64,000 nucleotides of DNA from Dyella sp. ASV21 (GTDB lineage Bacteria > Pseudomonadota > Gammaproteobacteria > Xanthomonadales > Rhodanobacteraceae): the NCBI RefSeq assembly GCF_016428975.1, contig NZ_JAELTT010000004.1, positions 1 to 64,000 of the forward strand. Reading direction: 5' to 3'. The notes under the pieces were generated by a model. That model was given only the letters and a program-made list of their open reading frames with translations, was not told the DNA's origin and did no database searches. Shown piece after piece: positions 37,378 through 46,862 of the stretch (position 1 is its first letter; every line of letters starts with the position of its first letter). The position numbers were made by a program, and so were the translations under genes.

Positions 37378-38832
37378 ATGAAGCAGCAAGCAGAAGATCA
37401 AGGCATGAGTAAGTTCGACGTACTGGTGATCGAGTCGGATCAGCAGAAAGCGGAATCGGTTGTCTCAGCACTTCAGTTTCTCGGTTATCGCCCGCAGCGC
37501 GGCCAGGACGTGACAGAAGTGGATGTAGCGACACATGCCTGGCGTGCGGTCTATGTGGGTTCGGTATCGGAAGACGAAGAAGCAGAGCAGCAATTCGCCC
37601 TGCTGGGAGCGGATGCATCCCATGTGATGGTGCTGTTGTCCGCCGACTCGGCCTGGACCGCGCGCCTGGGGGCGGCCAGTTCGCCGTTCGCCGCGCGCGT
37701 AGGCATCGTCGAGTTTCCTTTGCGTTATGAACAGCTCACCGAAGCGATGCGGGGCAAGCCCGTGCCGGAGCAGATTACGGTGCGTCGCCCCGAGTTGCGC
37801 CTCGTTGGCAGCTCCGGGCCGATGGCGCGCGTGAATGCGCTGGTGCGCCAGGTCGCCCCGTTCGATTCCAGCGTGCTGGTGCTGGGCGAGTCGGGTACCG
37901 GCAAGGAAATGGTGGCGCGCAGCATTCATGAGTGCTCGGACCGCCGGGACAAGCCGTTCGTCGCCATCAATTGCGGCGCGATTCCGGCGGAATTGCTCGA
38001 AAGCGAATTGTTCGGTCACGAAAAGGGCGCTTTTACCGGTGCCATCAGCACGCGCAAGGGCCGTTTCGAGATGGCCGAGGGCGGCACGCTGTTTCTCGAT
38101 GAAATCGGCGACATGAGCCTGCCCATGCAGGTGAAGCTGTTGCGTGTGCTGCAGGAGCGCGTGTTCGAGCGCGTGGGCAGCAATCGCACGCAGCGCTGCG
38201 ACGTGCGCATCATCGCCGCGACGCATCGCAATCTGGAGCTGGCCATCTCCGAAGGCCGCTTCCGCGAAGATCTGTATTACCGCCTCAGCGTATTCCCGCT
38301 GGAAATGCCCGCCCTGCGCGAGCATCTGGACGATCTGCACGAGCTGGTGGGGGAGTTCAACCAGCGCCTGGCACGCCGGGGACTGGCCAGTGTGCGCTTC
38401 AGCGCCGGTGCGCTGCACGCGCTGCATGGCTACAGCTGGCCGGGCAACGTGCGCGAGCTGTACAACCTCGTTGAACGACTCTCCATCCTCTATCCGCACA
38501 GCGAAGTGCGTGTGAGCGACCTGCCGGAGAAATATCGCGGCCAGCAGGTGATCGAAGAGGTGCGTGGCGCGGCCTTGCTGTCGCTGATGACCGGCCAGCC
38601 GAGCGTATTGGCTGAGCCGATGACGGTGGCGTCCAGCGATTCGCTGGTGATGTTGCCCGAAGGTGGTCTCGACCTGAAGGATCATCTCGCCGACATCGAG
38701 GTGGGTTTGATCCGTCAAGCGCTTGACGTTACCGGCGGCGTGGTGGCGCATGCAGCGAAACTGCTGCGCATGCAACGCACCACCTTGGTGGAAAAGCTGC
38801 GCAAGTACGGTTTGCAGCCGATGCAGGCTTGA
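37378..38832 (+). CDS. fleQ: Sigma-54-dependent flagellar master regulator FleQ
   Basis: FleQ/FlrA activates RpoN-dependent flagellar promoters and, in pseudomonads and xanthomonads, responds to c-di-GMP and FlhG/FleN. The 484-aa protein has an atypical receiver-like FleQ domain (1-135; no conserved phospho-Asp pocket seen), the AAA+ domain with Walker A GESGTGKE (about 168-175), the sigma-54-contacting GAFTGA loop (about 217-222) and Walker B LFLDEIGDM. A Fis-type helix-turn-helix follows at the C-terminus (VVAHAAKLLRMQRTTLVEKL). All activator motifs are intact. An alternative ATG lies at codon 10. Confidence 0.95.
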   Translation: MKQQAEDQGMSKFDVLVIESDQQKAESVVSALQFLGYRPQRGQDVTEVDVATHAWRAVYVGSVSEDEEAEQQFALLGADASHVMVLLSADSAWTARLGAASSPFAARVGIVEFPLRYEQLTEAMRGKPVPEQITVRRPELRLVGSSGPMARVNALVRQVAPFDSSVLVLGESGTGKEMVARSIHECSDRRDKPFVAINCGAIPAELLESELFGHEKGAFTGAISTRKGRFEMAEGGTLFLDEIGDMSLPMQVKLLRVLQERVFERVGSNRTQRCDVRIIAATHRNLELAISEGRFREDLYYRLSVFPLEMPALREHLDDLHELVGEFNQRLARRGLASVRFSAGALHALHGYSWPGNVRELYNLVERLSILYPHSEVRVSDLPEKYRGQQVIEEVRGAALLSLMTGQPSVLAEPMTVASSDSLVMLPEGGLDLKDHLADIEVGLIRQALDVTGGVVAHAAKLLRMQRTTLVEKLRKYGLQPMQA

Positions 38833-38853
38833 AGAAACGCATCGCACGCGATG

Positions 38854-38903
38854 GCTCTTGCTCACAAAAGTGCTGTTTTTAAGCTGTTTTTTGTGACAAG
38901 AGC
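38854..38903. terminator. Inverted repeat between fleQ and fliE
   Basis: GCTCTTG-C-TCACAAAA at 38854-38869 pairs with TTTTGTGA-CAAGAGC at 38889-38903, with one bulged C. The T-rich loop contains two GCTGTTTTT copies. It may terminate fleQ transcription or act as a regulatory site for the adjacent fliE promoter. Confidence 0.6.
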
Positions 38904-38929
38904 TACGCTTGCGACGCTTCTTTCGACGG

Positions 38930-38945
38930 TGGCACGTCTTGTGCT
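38930..38945 (+). promoter_or_regulatory. Sigma-54 promoter of the fliE operon
   Basis: TGGCACGTCTTGTGCT has a full TGGCACG -24 element and GC at the right spacing. It lies 40 bases upstream of the fliE ATG. Confidence 0.85.
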
Positions 38946-38984
38946 TCTACACACCTGTAACCCGTCACGCGTTGGATTTCCGTC

Positions 38985-39308
38985 ATGAGCCAGATCGACG
39001 TAAACAGTGTGCTGTCGCAGATGCGCCAGCTTTCCTTGCAGACCAAGCCGGCCGAGCAATCCTTTACGGCGGCCGCCACCGATACGCCGGATTTCGCCGG
39101 TCTGCTCAAGCAATCGATCTCCTCCGTGGCCGATCGCCAGGTGGACGCCGGTCGCGAAGCGGCCAGCTTTGAACGAGGCGATGCCGGCGCCGATCTGGGC
39201 CGCACCATGGTGGCGGTGCAAAAGGCCGACCTGTCGTTGAATGCACTTACCCAAGTGCGCAACAAGTTGGTCGATGCCTACAACAACATCATGAACATGC
39301 CGGTTTGA
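38985..39308 (+). CDS. fliE: Flagellar hook-basal body protein FliE
   Basis: FliE is the small adaptor that joins the MS ring (FliF) to the rod. The 107-aa product has a short N-terminal helix ('IDVNSVLSQMRQL') and the conserved C-terminal block 'FGERGDAG.DLG.TMVAVQKADLSLNALTQVRNKLVDAYNNIMNMPV'-type sequence, seen here as ADLSLNALTQVRNKLVDAYN. It is first in fliEFGHIJ, behind a strong RpoN promoter. Confidence 0.95.
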   Translation: MSQIDVNSVLSQMRQLSLQTKPAEQSFTAAATDTPDFAGLLKQSISSVADRQVDAGREAASFERGDAGADLGRTMVAVQKADLSLNALTQVRNKLVDAYNNIMNMPV

Positions 39309-39356
39309 CCGGCGTGTTGCTGATGCCCTCGCATCCTCAAAGCACGAGCTGTCTTC

Positions 39357-41060
39357 ATGGCCGATAACGCCCTCGCGACCACCGACGAAAAGTCCGGTTC
39401 TCGCCTGGACCTCAAGCAACTCGCCCGTACACCGGCGACGCGGCAACTGCTGTTGCTGATCGGTGTGGCGGCGGCTGTCGCACTCGGTGTCGCCGTGGTG
39501 CTTTGGTCGCGCGGCCCCAACTACGGCCTGCTGTACGCCGGCCTGGAACAAAAGGATGCCGCCGCCGTTACGCAGGCGCTGCAGACGGCGAATGTGCCTT
39601 ATACGCTGGGTGCCGACGGCACCTCGATCATGGTGCCCGCGTCCGATCTGGCCGCGGTACGCCTCAAGCTCGCCGCCCAAGGTCTGCCGCAAGGCAGTGT
39701 CAGCACCACCACGGCCGCGGGCGGCGATTCGCCGTTCGGCATGAGTGACCTTGCCGAGCGCACGCGTTACCAGCAGATGCTGGAAACCGATCTGGGTAAC
39801 ACCATTTCCGGTTTGCAATCGGTGCGCGCCGCGCGCGTGCACCTGGCGCTTCCGAAGCCCTCGGCCTTTATTCGCGACAACCGCGAGGCCAGCGCTTCCG
39901 TGCTGGTGACGCTGTATCCGGGCCGCCAGCTCGATGCCAGCCAGGTGGCCGCCATCGTGCACTTGGTGGCCTCCAGCGTGCCCAGCCTTGACCCCAAGCA
40001 AGTGTCGGTGGTCGATCAGCAAGGGCAACTGCTGACCAACGCCGATCCCGCCAGTGCCAGTTCGGTGGGCGATGCGCGCCTGCGCCTCGCTACCCGTATC
40101 GAAAACACCTATGCGCAGCGCATCGAAGAATTGCTGACGCCGTTGGTGGGTCCGGGCAAGGTGCGCGCCCAGGTGTATGCCGATCTTGATTTCAGCGAGA
40201 CCGAGAAGGCCACCGAAACCTACGGTCATGAGCATCCCGCGCTGCGCAGCGAACAGACCAGCAGCGAACAGCGTGTGGGCGAATCCAGCGATGGTGCCGT
40301 GCCGGGTGCACTGAGCAACCAGCCGCCCAACACCGTGGCCCAGCCTACGGCGGCGCGTCCTGCGGCAGGCAAGGCGCCAGGCAAGGGCGCCACCACGGCG
40401 CAGGCGGCACCGCCGGGCGAAACCACCAGCAGCGCCACGCGCAACTACGAGCTCGATCGCACCGTCAGTCACGTGAGCGATCCGGCCGGGCGGCTCGCTC
40501 GCCTCACCGTGGCGGTGGTGGTGGACAACAAATCCGTGGCGGGTGACAAAGGCGGCAGCAAGAGCGTGCCGTTCACGCCGCAGGAACTGGAACACCTCAC
40601 TACCTTGACCCGCAATGCGGTTGGCTTCAGCGAAACGCGCGGCGACAACGTGAGCGTGATCAACCAGCCGTTCCACCAGGACGCCACGGGCGATGTCACG
40701 CCCACCTCCGTGCCGTTCTGGGAGCGCCCCGGCATGATCGACCTGATCAAGCAGGCGGCCGGCATCCTGGTGGCCCTGCTGGTGGCGTTTGGTCTGCTGC
40801 GCCCACTGTTGCGCGGCTTGGCCCGCAGTCCCTTGCCCGGTCAGGAGCTGGCGCTGGCTGGTGCCGGCATGGCGGCGCCGACCATGTCCGTTCGCATCGA
40901 CGATAAAGACGACGTCCAGGACGACGTGGCGCGCATCAGCACCGTCACGCCGGCGATGGCCTACGAGCAGCGCATTTCCATGGCGCGCCGCATGGTCAAC
41001 GACAACCCCAAGCAGGTGGCGCAGGTGGTCAAGAGCTGGGTGGGCGAGGATGGCGGCTAA
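39357..41060 (+). CDS. fliF: Flagellar MS-ring protein FliF
   Basis: FliF forms the MS ring in the inner membrane. The 567-aa protein has a first membrane segment at about 32-52 (LLLLIGVAAAVALGVAVVLW) and the YscJ-like ring-building motifs (GLLYAGLEQKDAAAVTQAL, 'GLPQGSVSTTTAAGGDSPFGMSDLAERTRYQ'). An Ala/Pro-rich insertion lies around 300-355, with a second membrane segment at about 462-482 and the C-terminal FliG-binding tail ending VAQVVKSWVGEDGG. Length and layout are normal. Confidence 0.96.
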   Translation: MADNALATTDEKSGSRLDLKQLARTPATRQLLLLIGVAAAVALGVAVVLWSRGPNYGLLYAGLEQKDAAAVTQALQTANVPYTLGADGTSIMVPASDLAAVRLKLAAQGLPQGSVSTTTAAGGDSPFGMSDLAERTRYQQMLETDLGNTISGLQSVRAARVHLALPKPSAFIRDNREASASVLVTLYPGRQLDASQVAAIVHLVASSVPSLDPKQVSVVDQQGQLLTNADPASASSVGDARLRLATRIENTYAQRIEELLTPLVGPGKVRAQVYADLDFSETEKATETYGHEHPALRSEQTSSEQRVGESSDGAVPGALSNQPPNTVAQPTAARPAAGKAPGKGATTAQAAPPGETTSSATRNYELDRTVSHVSDPAGRLARLTVAVVVDNKSVAGDKGGSKSVPFTPQELEHLTTLTRNAVGFSETRGDNVSVINQPFHQDATGDVTPTSVPFWERPGMIDLIKQAAGILVALLVAFGLLRPLLRGLARSPLPGQELALAGAGMAAPTMSVRIDDKDDVQDDVARISTVTPAMAYEQRISMARRMVNDNPKQVAQVVKSWVGEDGG

Positions 41061-41192
41061 GCGCGCCCTTGCCAGTGGCTGCCCGCGACCGTTCTGGTGC
41101 GCGGTGGAGGCGCCGATACATAACCGGCCGACCGCGCACGCGGCGGCACTACGAGCAGATACGCGAACCCTTGCGGTCGGGCGAGACAGGAC

Positions 41193-42203
41193 ATGAAGGC
41201 AGAACTACAACTGGGCGGCGCGCAGCGCGCGGCCATTCTGCTGCTCACCTTGGGTGAGCAGGACGCGGCGGAGGTGCTCAAGCACCTCAACGCTCGCGAC
41301 GTGCAGGCCGTGGGTTCGGCCATGGCCAGCCTCAGCAACGTGTCGCGCGAACAGGTGGAGCAGGTGCTGGATCGTCTCAACGACGACATGGGACACCACA
41401 CCGCGCTGGGCATGGGCACCGAGGAATACATCCGCAAGATCCTGGTCAACGCGCTGGGCGAGAACAAGGCAGGCGGCCTGATCGATCGCATCCTGCTCGG
41501 TCGCACCAGCAAGGGCCTGGAATCGCTCAAGTGGATGGAAAGTCGCGCCATCGCCGAAATGATCAACCAGGAGCATCCGCAGATCATCGCGCTGGTGCTC
41601 GCGCACCTGGAGCCGGATCAGGCCGCCGAAGTCATCGGCTACCTGCCCCCACGCACGCGCAGCGATGCGGTGATGCGCATCGCCACGCTGGACGGCGTCC
41701 AGCCGCACGCGCTCAATGAACTGGACGAGATCATGGAGCGCCAGTTCTCCGGGGGCACCAAGAAACTCAAATCGGCCAGCGTCGGTGGCCTCAAGGCCGC
41801 GGCGGATATTCTCAATGCCATGGAAACCAGCCGCGAGACCGAGCTGATGACTTCCATCCGCCAGCACGACGCGGGCCTGGGTGGGCGCATCGAAGAACTC
41901 ATGTTCGTGTTCGAGGATCTGGCCGAGCTGGACGATCGCAGCATGCAGACCTTGCTGCGCGAAGTACCCACCGCGCGCCTGGTCACGGCCCTCAAGGGCG
42001 CCGAGCCGGGGGTGCGCGAACGCATCTTTGCCAACATGTCCAAGCGCGCCGCCGACATGCTGCGCGACGATCTGGAAGTGTCCGGTCCGGTGCGCCTGAG
42101 CGAAGTGGATTCGGCCCAGAAGGAAGTGCTGGGCATTGCGCGCAAGCTGGCTGACGCCGGCCAGATCAATCTTTCCGGTACCGGCGACGAGATGGTGTCA
42201 TGA
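41193..42203 (+). CDS. fliG: Flagellar motor switch protein FliG
   Basis: FliG links the C ring to FliF and bears the charged torque helix that contacts the stator. The 336-aa product has the N-terminal FliF-binding domain (AAILLLTLGEQDAAEVLKHL), the middle domain with the EHPQIIALVLAHLEPDQAAE motif, and the C-terminal domain (FEDLAELDDRSMQTLLREV, 'LKGAEPGVRERIFANMSKRAADMLRDDL') with the conserved Arg/Asp/Glu torque residues. It overlaps fliH by 4 bases. The 132 bases between fliF and fliG show no feature. Confidence 0.96.
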   Translation: MKAELQLGGAQRAAILLLTLGEQDAAEVLKHLNARDVQAVGSAMASLSNVSREQVEQVLDRLNDDMGHHTALGMGTEEYIRKILVNALGENKAGGLIDRILLGRTSKGLESLKWMESRAIAEMINQEHPQIIALVLAHLEPDQAAEVIGYLPPRTRSDAVMRIATLDGVQPHALNELDEIMERQFSGGTKKLKSASVGGLKAAADILNAMETSRETELMTSIRQHDAGLGGRIEELMFVFEDLAELDDRSMQTLLREVPTARLVTALKGAEPGVRERIFANMSKRAADMLRDDLEVSGPVRLSEVDSAQKEVLGIARKLADAGQINLSGTGDEMVS

Positions 42204-42856
42204 GCGCCGTACTCGACCGCGAGCACTTTTCGGTGTTTGAGCGCTGGCAGCCGCCCGAAGTGGGCAAGGCCGCCGAAACGCCCGCGTCGACGCCAAGCGC
42301 CGAGCCAGCGGTGCAGCCCACGCTGCGCGAGTTGGAGTCGATCGAGCAGCAGGCGCGCGACGAAGGCTATGCCGCCGGCCACGCCGAAGGCATGGCGGCC
42401 GCGCGTGATCTCATCAACGGCCGTTTGGGGCGCCTGGATCTTTTGCTGGACGCCGCGGCTCGACCGCTGCGTTCGATGGACGAATTGGTCGAGCTGGAAC
42501 TGGCCCGCCTGGCCATGACCGTGGCGCGGCAAGTGTTGGCGCACGAACTGCGCACCGCGCCGGATCTGGTGGTGGAAGCGGTGCGCCGCGCCGCGCTGGC
42601 GCTGCCGTCGGCCACCGGCACGCTGCGCGTACGCCTGCATGCCGACGATCTGGCGCTGTTGCGCAGCCTGCAGGTCGCCGAACCGCACTGGCAATTGGTG
42701 GCGGACCCCGCGTTGAACCCGGGCGACTGCGTGCTTGAAAGCGAACGTTCTCGCCTGGATGCGCGGGTGGAAACCCGTCTGGCCGCCGTGGTGGATGCCG
42801 TGCTCGGCGCCGAGGCGGACGACGCGGATGCTACCCAGGGTGAGGTGCGCGGATGA
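42200..42856 (+). CDS. fliH: Flagellar export ATPase regulator FliH
   Basis: FliH dimerises and binds FliI, holding the ATPase at the export gate and restraining it. The 218-aa product has a variable N-terminus, a helical stretch with Gly/Ala repeats ('[22 protein letters not shown]', GxxxG-like as in other FliH proteins), and a C-terminal domain resembling the V/F-type ATPase peripheral-stalk subunit ('[32 protein letters not shown]'). Overlaps both fliG and fliI (ATGA). Confidence 0.93.
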   Translation: MSAVLDREHFSVFERWQPPEVGKAAETPASTPSAEPAVQPTLRELESIEQQARDEGYAAGHAEGMAAARDLINGRLGRLDLLLDAAARPLRSMDELVELELARLAMTVARQVLAHELRTAPDLVVEAVRRAALALPSATGTLRVRLHADDLALLRSLQVAEPHWQLVADPALNPGDCVLESERSRLDARVETRLAAVVDAVLGAEADDADATQGEVRG

Positions 42857-44217
42857 GCGATCCGGCCGGCCACTCGCCCGCGAGCTTGTGGCAAGAGCGG
42901 CTGGCGCGGCGTCGCCAGCGCGCCCTGGCCGCGCGCACGCTCACCGTGGAAGGTCGCCTGCGCCGTGTGGTTGGCCTGACCCTGGAAGCCGAAGGCTGCG
43001 AGGCGCCGCTAGGCGCGCGTTGCCTGGTCTCCACCGCCAATGGCAGTGAACTGGATACCGAAGTGGTGGGCTTTGCCGATGAGCGCCTGCTGCTGATGCC
43101 CGTGACCGAAATGCATGGCGTGCTGCCCAACGCGCGCGTGCGGCCCTGCGCGCACACCACCGGTCTGCCGGTGGGGCCGGCCTTGCTGGGGCGCGTGGTG
43201 GGTGCCGATGGCGTGCCGCTGGATGGCATGGGTCCGCTGGATGTGGATGAGCACGCCAATCTCAAGGGCGCGCCGATCAATCCCATGGCGCGCAAGCCCA
43301 TCGATACGCCGCTGGATACCGGCGTACGCGCCATCAACGCCTTGCTCAGCGTCGGCCGTGGCCAGCGCCTTGGTCTCTTTGCCGGCTCCGGCGTGGGCAA
43401 ATCCACGCTGCTTGGCATGATGACGCGCTACACCAACGCCGACGTGGTGGTGGTGGGCCTGATCGGCGAGCGCGGCCGCGAAGTGAAGGAGTTCGTAGAG
43501 CACACGCTGGGGCCGGAAGGTCGCGTACGCGCCGTCATCGTGGCGGCTCCCGCCGATGCGCCGCCGCTGCAGCGCCTGCGCGGTGCGCAGTACGCCACCG
43601 CCATCGCCGAATGGTTCCGCGACCGTGGTCAGCGCGTGCTGTTGCTGATGGACTCCATTACCCGTTATGCCCAGGCCCAGCGCGAGATCGCGCTGGCCAT
43701 CGGTGAGCCGCCGGCCACCAAGGGTTATCCGCCGTCGGTGTTCGCCATGTTGCCCGCCCTGGTCGAACGCGCCGGCAACGACGCCGAAGGGCGCGGCTCC
43801 ATCACCGCCTTCTATACCGTGCTCACCGAAGGCGACGACTACCGCCACGATCCCATCGCCGATGCGTCGCGCGCCATTCTGGACGGCCACATCGTGCTCT
43901 CGCGTGATCTGGCCGAAGCTGGCCATTACCCGGCCATCGATATCGAGGCATCCATCAGTCGCGTAATGCCGGCGGTAGTGACGCGCGAGCATCTGCGTGC
44001 CGCGCAGCGCTTCCGTCAGGTCTATTCGGCGTATCGCCAGCAACGCGACCTGATTGCGGTGGGTGCCTATCAAAAGGGTTCTGACCCGCAGGTGGATCAC
44101 GCCATCGCCATGTGGCCACGCCTGCGCGAGTTCCTGCAGCAGGAAGTGGATGACCCCACCAACCTCGCCGACGCCATCGGCGCGCTCGAACAGATCACCA
44201 GCGGAGGCGCTCCGTGA
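42853..44217 (+). CDS. fliI: Flagellar export-apparatus ATPase FliI
   Basis: FliI is the hexameric ATPase that helps unfold and deliver export substrates. The 454-aa product has a F1-beta-like fold: Walker A at [17 protein letters not shown] (about residue 178), the [14 protein letters not shown] motif, Walker B in [17 protein letters not shown], and '[23 protein letters not shown]', diagnostic for the type III ATPases. It overlaps fliH and fliJ. Confidence 0.96.
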   Translation: MSDPAGHSPASLWQERLARRRQRALAARTLTVEGRLRRVVGLTLEAEGCEAPLGARCLVSTANGSELDTEVVGFADERLLLMPVTEMHGVLPNARVRPCAHTTGLPVGPALLGRVVGADGVPLDGMGPLDVDEHANLKGAPINPMARKPIDTPLDTGVRAINALLSVGRGQRLGLFAGSGVGKSTLLGMMTRYTNADVVVVGLIGERGREVKEFVEHTLGPEGRVRAVIVAAPADAPPLQRLRGAQYATAIAEWFRDRGQRVLLLMDSITRYAQAQREIALAIGEPPATKGYPPSVFAMLPALVERAGNDAEGRGSITAFYTVLTEGDDYRHDPIADASRAILDGHIVLSRDLAEAGHYPAIDIEASISRVMPAVVTREHLRAAQRFRQVYSAYRQQRDLIAVGAYQKGSDPQVDHAIAMWPRLREFLQQEVDDPTNLADAIGALEQITSGGAP

Positions 44218-44651
44218 CATCGCGAGCAACGCGCTTGCAGCCGGCCGCGGACCTGGCGCGTGAGCGCCAGGAAACCGCCATGCAGCGGCTCGCCGAGCAG
44301 CAACAACGCTTGGCCAAGGCCGAGCAACAGCTTTCCGATTTGTGCCGTTATCGCGAGGAATACGCCGAAACCTCCGGCGGCGTCACCGTGACGGCATTAC
44401 TCAACCGGCGCCAGTTCGTGGAGCGCATCGATCAGGTGATTGCCCAGCAAGGCACCGAAGTGGCGCGCCTGAACCGACAGCTCGATCATGTGCGCGGGCA
44501 GTGGCGCGAGGCGCATGCGCGCGAGCAGGCTTTGAGCCAGGTGATCGATCGCTATCGCGAGCAGGAACGCAAGAGCGAAGAGCGTCGCGAACAAGCGGAA
44601 ATCGACGAGCGCATGCAGCATCGTCGCCCTGCGCGGGAGTGGTCGCGATGA
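44214..44651 (+). CDS. fliJ: Flagellar export protein FliJ
   Basis: FliJ is the coiled-coil stalk in the FliI hexamer that couples it to FlhA. The 145-aa product is one long helical hairpin rich in Gln, Glu and Arg ([20 protein letters not shown], '[25 protein letters not shown]') with the conserved 'YREEYAE' segment. It starts at a GTG overlapping the fliI stop (GTGA). The family is poorly conserved, but position and shape are decisive. Confidence 0.92.
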   Translation: MTSRATRLQPAADLARERQETAMQRLAEQQQRLAKAEQQLSDLCRYREEYAETSGGVTVTALLNRRQFVERIDQVIAQQGTEVARLNRQLDHVRGQWREAHAREQALSQVIDRYREQERKSEERREQAEIDERMQHRRPAREWSR

Positions 44652-44685
44652 CCGCGCCGCGCTGTCCAATTCAGGAGACAGGCCG

Positions 44686-46005
44686 ATGACGCCTCCCGTT
44701 GCCCTTGCCGTCCCCACGCCCAGTCCGGCGCCCGCCGCGTCCAACAGCTACCTGTCCTCGGACAGCGATAGCGCCGCAGACTTCGCCCAGCCCCTGCAGC
44801 AGGCGCGCCAGCAGCAGGCCAGCCAAGCGACCAATAATCCAGCGCGCGCATCGGCGCCTGCGCCCGCGACGCGAGCCACGGGTTCGTCGGCCACATCGAA
44901 CAAACCCGGCGCGGCCTCCCCTGTCTCGCGCGCATCGGCGGCGGCCAGCGCGACGGCCTCGCCCCCGGCCAGCGCAACGGCCGCAACGTCCAGCGGAGCT
45001 GCGGCTGCATCGGCGGCCCCTTCCGCCAGCGGCGGACAGAGCAAGGACGAGGACACCGCAGCCACCACGCCTACGCCGGACGCCGCTGCCGCCATGCTCG
45101 CCCTGCTGGGCCAGAGCATTCCCGCCACGGCAGCGCCCGCGCCGGTGCCCAGCGGCGATGCCGCAGGCAAGCTGGGCGCCACGGTGTCGGCAGCCTCGGC
45201 CCAGGCGGCGCTGCCGGCCACGGCGCAGACGGGCTTGGCAGCCATGCAGCTCGCTCAGACTTATTCCAGCAGCGCTCAAGCCACGGCAGCGCAGGGCGAC
45301 GACGGCGATGCCGAGGACTTCTCCGACTCGGCCAAATCCCTCGACGCGCTCGCCAACAAGACCCTCGCCAGCGCCGCCGACGATGCGGACGACACCGCCA
45401 CCCCAGCCATATCCACGGGGTTCGCCGCAGTGGCCAAGGCGATGTCCGCCGTGTCGGGCGCATCGTCGTCCGGTGGAACCACCCAGGACAACCGAAGCAG
45501 CTCGCTCGACGCATTGAATGCGTTGGTGTCGGCCCCGTTGCCGCAGCCTCAGCCGCCAGCGACTGCGACGCCGCATGCGTTGACCATGCAGTCCAGCGTG
45601 GGTACGCCGGCCTTTGCGCAGGAGCTTGGCCAGCAGGTGGCCTGGCTGGGCGGACAGGACGTCAAGGAAGCCCGCATTCGCTTGCATCCGGAGGACCTCG
45701 GCACCATCGACGTGAAAGTAAGCGTGCTGCACGACCACGTGGACGTGAGTTTCGTCGCGCAGCATCCACAGGCTGTGCATGCCGTGCAGCAGACCCTGAG
45801 CCAGCTCGACAGCATGTTGGCCAATCACGGTCTCACCCTGGGGCAGGCCCAGGTAGGGCAGGGCGGCCAGGGCAACGCCTCCGCCGGCCAAGGCCAGAAC
45901 GCCGCCGGCACGGACGGCGATGCCAACGGCAGCGATGGCGGCAGCGTGGCATCCGTTACCGCGCCAGTAATGAAGGCCGTCGGCCTGCTGGATATGTTCG
46001 CCTGA
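44686..46005 (+). CDS. fliK: Flagellar hook-length control protein FliK
   Basis: FliK measures hook length and triggers the export switch at FlhB. The 439-aa product has a long Ala/Pro/Ser/Thr-rich N-terminal ruler region (to about residue 290). A C-terminal Flg_hook domain (about 300-400: ELGQQVAWLGGQDVKEARIR, LHPEDLGTIDVKVSVLHDHV, 'VSFVAQHPQAVHAVQQTLSQLDSML') follows, and then a Gly/Gln/Asn-rich tail. Low complexity in the ruler region is normal. Confidence 0.94.
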   Translation: MTPPVALAVPTPSPAPAASNSYLSSDSDSAADFAQPLQQARQQQASQATNNPARASAPAPATRATGSSATSNKPGAASPVSRASAAASATASPPASATAATSSGAAAASAAPSASGGQSKDEDTAATTPTPDAAAAMLALLGQSIPATAAPAPVPSGDAAGKLGATVSAASAQAALPATAQTGLAAMQLAQTYSSSAQATAAQGDDGDAEDFSDSAKSLDALANKTLASAADDADDTATPAISTGFAAVAKAMSAVSGASSSGGTTQDNRSSSLDALNALVSAPLPQPQPPATATPHALTMQSSVGTPAFAQELGQQVAWLGGQDVKEARIRLHPEDLGTIDVKVSVLHDHVDVSFVAQHPQAVHAVQQTLSQLDSMLANHGLTLGQAQVGQGGQGNASAGQGQNAAGTDGDANGSDGGSVASVTAPVMKAVGLLDMFA

Positions 46006-46343
46006 TCCATCCCCACGGCCGCCCGCCATCGCGGCGGGCGTGTGGTCGCGTCACCGTCACGACCACCTGCCACTCCTGATTGTCCCCGCACGCTGGCGCA
46101 TACGACGCGTCTCGATCCCGTGGCTGGGCGCGTGCCCACCGCGACGAGCTTTCGACGATCGCCATGGCAGCGTCGCGCGCATTCCCCGTCGCGCGTCAAG
46201 AAAGCAACGCAGGCGTCCCGCCTGAGCGCGCAAACCCGCTGAATACAAGGCTTTTCGTCGATGGCATGGCGTTTGCTACCAACCGGCAGGGGCGGCCGCT
46301 GGTGGCCGTCGACGCATCGACGAATGATAGGGATCGGGATCGC
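46006..46343. other. Gap between fliK and fliL
   Basis: The 338 bases carry a frame that stays open into fliL, but its sequence is unlike FliL and the ribosome binding evidence is poor, so I do not call it coding. A sigma-54-like element lies at 46262-46276. Nothing else stands out. Confidence 0.5.
46262..46276 (+). promoter_or_regulatory. Probable sigma-54 promoter of the fliL operon
   Basis: TGGCATGGCGTTTGC followed by T. It differs from TGGCACG-N4-TTGCT at one conserved position and keeps GG-N10-GC. It lies 68 bases upstream of the fliL ATG. Confidence 0.65.
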
Positions 46344-46850
46344 ATGGCTCAGAACGAGCAGGTAACGGAAGGCAGCAGCGGCAGCGCCCCCAAGAAGGGG
46401 TCCTCCAAGATGGTGTTGATCATGGGCGTGGCTTTGCTGGCGATGGCCGGCGTATGCGCTTATGTGTTGCTTGGCACGCGCCACGCACCCGCCGGCAACG
46501 CCCCGGAGGAACCCAAGGTGGTGATGTCGGCGCAGGAGCAGTTCCTGCCGCTGGACCCGCCCTTCGTGGTGAACTTCAAAGACGATCAGTCCATGCGCTA
46601 CCTGCAGGTCGGCGTAAGCCTGATGTCGCACGACACTGCGGCCCTGGCCGCGGCCAAGGACGCCGAACCAGTCATTCGCAATGCGCTGGTCATGCTGTTC
46701 AGCAGTCAGGACTACACCATTCTCAGCGACGCCGCCGGCAAGCAGAAGTTGCAGGCACAGGCGTTGGACGCCGTGCGCAAGATCATTGAAAAGCGCGTGG
46801 GTCGACCCGGTGTGGAAGCGCTGTATTTCACCAGTTTCGTGATGCAGTAA
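46344..46850 (+). CDS. fliL: Flagellar basal-body associated protein FliL
   Basis: FliL is a single-pass inner-membrane protein around the stator that supports torque. I place the start at the ATG 46344 (168 aa), which gives a short polar N-terminus, one membrane segment at about 22-42 (KMVLIMGVALLAMAGVCAYVL) and the periplasmic domain with 'FLPLDPPFVVNFKDDQSMRYLQVGVSLM'. The ORF can be extended 88 codons upstream, but that part is not FliL-like. It is the first gene of fliLMNOPQR-flhBA. Confidence 0.92.
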   Translation: MAQNEQVTEGSSGSAPKKGSSKMVLIMGVALLAMAGVCAYVLLGTRHAPAGNAPEEPKVVMSAQEQFLPLDPPFVVNFKDDQSMRYLQVGVSLMSHDTAALAAAKDAEPVIRNALVMLFSSQDYTILSDAAGKQKLQAQALDAVRKIIEKRVGRPGVEALYFTSFVMQ

Positions 46851-46862
46851 CGGGCAACGCCA

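Noticed and set aside
46080..46343. In-frame 88-codon extension upstream of fliL
   Set aside because: It has no FliL-like sequence or binding site, would put a long polar segment ahead of the membrane anchor, and contains the likely sigma-54 promoter.
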